A DNA stretch of 6,253 nucleotides from Bacteroidales bacterium (GTDB lineage: Bacteria > Bacteroidota > Bacteroidia > Bacteroidales > UBA3663), in contig JAGBQS010000020.1 of NCBI GenBank assembly GCA_017632695.1, positions 1-6,253 of the forward strand, written 5' to 3'. Position numbers and translations under genes: made by a program. The notes below the pieces were generated by a model. It was not told where the DNA came from and ran no database searches. It saw only the letters and a program-made list of their open reading frames with translations. Below are positions 5,002-6,253 of this stretch, piece after piece. The number at the start of each line of letters is the position of its first letter. The stretch's first letter is position 1.

Positions 5002-6051
5002 ATGTACAAAATCAGTTCAGCCAGCCTGTCGACCATGACGCAAGCCGATTTTCAGGGCTTCTGCAGCCAGTACGACGGACTGCTTACCACTTACGGAGAT
5101 ACCTCGTTAGGCATCGAACAGACGTTCATCGACCAGTTCCGGAGCCTCCTGGAATCGTATTCCGATTGCTGCAAGGATACAACGGCATCGGTCCTGACCG
5201 CCCAGCTGCAGACCGCCGACGAGCTCCGTACCCGCCTTTACCGCGGTGTGCGAGCCCAGCTTGCCAATTGCCGCAACGCATCCAAAACCGAGGTGACAAG
5301 CCTCTATCCCCGCATTCTGCGCTGTGTGCTCAATGTGTACGGCGCCGACATCACTTCCGAATCGGTTAACAAGAAAACGGGCTATATTTCCGGCTTTGTG
5401 CGCGATGTGCGCAAGCTGGGTACCGGCAACCTGCAGACATTGGGCATCACTGCCGATCTGGAGGCACTGAGCCAGGCCAACCAGGCGTATCTGGAGCAGT
5501 CGGTGCAGCGTTCGGTGGAGGAGGGGCAGACCCCGAAGGCCGTTGCCAAGAAGTTGCGCGAACAGCTCGTGGATTGCATCGACGTCATGGATTCCTCGCT
5601 ATTCTATTGGGCCAACCTGGTGCAGCCTGCCACCGACCAGCAGACCATCTATCAGGAGCTGTCCCGCCAGTTCATCAATGCCCTGAACGACGTTATCAGC
5701 CGCATCCGTCGCACCGCCAGAGCAGATTCCTCTGCCGAAACTACGGGTACAGGAACAACTGCGGAGAATTCAGGAACGACCTCTGGAACCACTTCCGAAA
5801 CTGCATCCGGTTCTGCGGAATCAGGATCTACGGAATCCGGTTCTACGGAATCAGGGAATAACGGAACAACGGAGTCTGGATCCTCTTCCGGATCTACGGA
5901 AAGCTCTGGTACGACGGGTTCTGAAACTACACAGGGTTCTGACTCTACGGAGCAGTCCGGCTCTTCTGATAATCCCGGAACAACGGAAAACACGAATACC
6001 GGTGGTACCGATGATGACGGTGACGATGATGACGACGACGTCTTTGCGTAA
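5002..6051 (+). CDS. DUF6261 family protein, copy 2, with long acidic Ser/Thr/Gly tail
   Basis: This encodes 349 residues. Residues 1-240 are a DUF6261 domain colinear with the upstream copy: GIE (37-39), QF (45-46), TAQL (66-69), DELRTRLYRGVR (73-84), CR (90-91), VLNVYGADITS (109-119), FVRDV (132-136) and LGITADLEAL (147-156). The numbering is the same until about residue 140, where one residue is lost. The domain ends in basic SRIRRTARA (233-241). Residues 242-349 are low complexity, rich in Ser, Thr, Gly and Glu, with GSxES pentads at 270-284, and end in an Asp run (337-346) before VFA. No signal peptide is seen, so the tail is probably an intracellular disordered acidic extension or linker. 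It is not a typical export or anchoring signal. The function is unknown. The tail is about 110 residues beyond the family's usual length. Confidence 0.8.
   Translation: MYKISSASLSTMTQADFQGFCSQYDGLLTTYGDTSLGIEQTFIDQFRSLLESYSDCCKDTTASVLTAQLQTADELRTRLYRGVRAQLANCRNASKTEVTSLYPRILRCVLNVYGADITSESVNKKTGYISGFVRDVRKLGTGNLQTLGITADLEALSQANQAYLEQSVQRSVEEGQTPKAVAKKLREQLVDCIDVMDSSLFYWANLVQPATDQQTIYQELSRQFINALNDVISRIRRTARADSSAETTGTGTTAENSGTTSGTTSETASGSAESGSTESGSTESGNNGTTESGSSSGSTESSGTTGSETTQGSDSTEQSGSSDNPGTTENTNTGGTDDDGDDDDDDVFA
5809..5853 (+). repeat. In-frame 15-bp repeats coding GSxES
   Basis: Three 15-bp units of the type GGTTCTACGGAATCA, in frame with the second DUF6261 gene, encode GSAES, GSTES, GSTES. 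Looser derivatives continue downstream (GGATCTACGGAAAGC near 5889). Units differ mostly at third codon positions (GGA/GGT, TCA/TCC), as expected of a translated repeat under selection for its amino acids. Slippage or unequal crossing-over here would change tail length without shifting frame. Confidence 0.7.
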
Positions 6052-6057
6052 TTAATG

Positions 6058-6231
6058 TCTCGCAGAAATCGCAGAAATCGCAGAAATTATTATTATCAAG
6101 AATTTGAGAATTAGAGAATTTAATTCTAAAATAATCCGTAAAATCCGAGAAATCCGTGTTCACTGAATTTCGAGTTTTTCGTGGTTTTAGATGTTAAAAA
6201 TCTTTCTGCGAATTCTGCGCTTTCTGCGAGA
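6058..6231. repeat. Nested inverted repeat built on a 9-bp period
   Basis: The outer arms are 6058-6086 (three TCGCAGAAA-type units) and 6203-6231, reverse complements at 27 of 29 positions, separated by 116 bp. Inside are a perfect 7-bp hairpin (AGAATTA 6107-6113, TAATTCT 6121-6127), three 9-bp units starting AATCCG (6133, 6142, 6151), and two 9-bp units TTTCGAGTT and TTTCGTGGT (6168-6185). The whole element lacks a gene. It could act as a large terminator-like structure after the second DUF6261 gene, or be a MITE-like or dispersed extragenic repeat. No target-site duplication is obvious at its edges. Confidence 0.75.
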
Positions 6232-6253
6232 CCTTAATAACTACTAACTAATA

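Noticed and set aside
5652..5993. 113-codon minus-strand frame rich in Pro/Val/Glu/Ser/Asp
   Set aside because: It is the complement of the Ser/Thr/Gly/Glu-coding repeats of the second DUF6261 gene.
1..6253. tRNA, rRNA or known riboswitch
   Set aside because: I looked for cloverleaf-like arms and familiar conserved rRNA or riboswitch cores and saw none on either strand.

Overview
The window looks like chromosomal or integrated accessory DNA of a gut-type Bacteroidales bacterium (Bacteroides, Phocaeicola or Parabacteroides-like). The grounds are a near-perfect Bacteroides-type promoter (TTTG, 20 bp, TAnnTTTG) at 214-245, A/C-rich leaders without Shine-Dalgarno sequences, and proteins recognised from memory as families largely confined to Bacteroidota (DUF6371, DUF4248, DUF6261). 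The genes are GC-rich and the gaps AT-rich. All genes called lie on the + strand.

Region 1 (1-341) is a gene-free leader with dyad symmetries, one of which could be a terminator, followed by the promoter. Region 2 (342-3575) is a compact DNA-replication-like module: a 121-aa protein that may have an OB fold, a 432-aa RepA/DnaB-type P-loop ATPase (probable helicase), a 389-aa DUF6371 protein with a Toprim-like (primase-type) domain, and a 69-aa DUF4248 protein. It probably forms one operon read from the 214-245 promoter. A strong G/C hairpin sits between the ATPase and Toprim genes and may modulate read-through. No integrase, relaxase, transposase or phage structural gene is present, so the replicon or element it may belong to cannot be named from this window.

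Region 3 (3576-4047) has no convincing gene. It holds four degenerate 10-bp repeats, a -7 promoter box, a possible 56-aa ORF, and four exact-period 42-bp repeats running up to the next gene. Region 4 (4048-6051) holds two tandem DUF6261 paralogues of unknown function that align without gaps over about 140 residues. The second has a roughly 110-residue Ser/Thr/Gly/Glu tail ending in an Asp run. Region 5 (6052-6253) is a nested inverted repeat built on a 9-bp period.

The most unusual property of the window is that most of the larger gaps carry a different short tandem repeat (7-bp, 10-bp, 42-bp, 10-bp and 9-bp periods), and two of the 10-bp arrays lie just upstream of transcription or translation starts. 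These are the best candidates for an undescribed regulatory layer. They could equally be dispersed extragenic repeats of the Bacteroidales with no local role.
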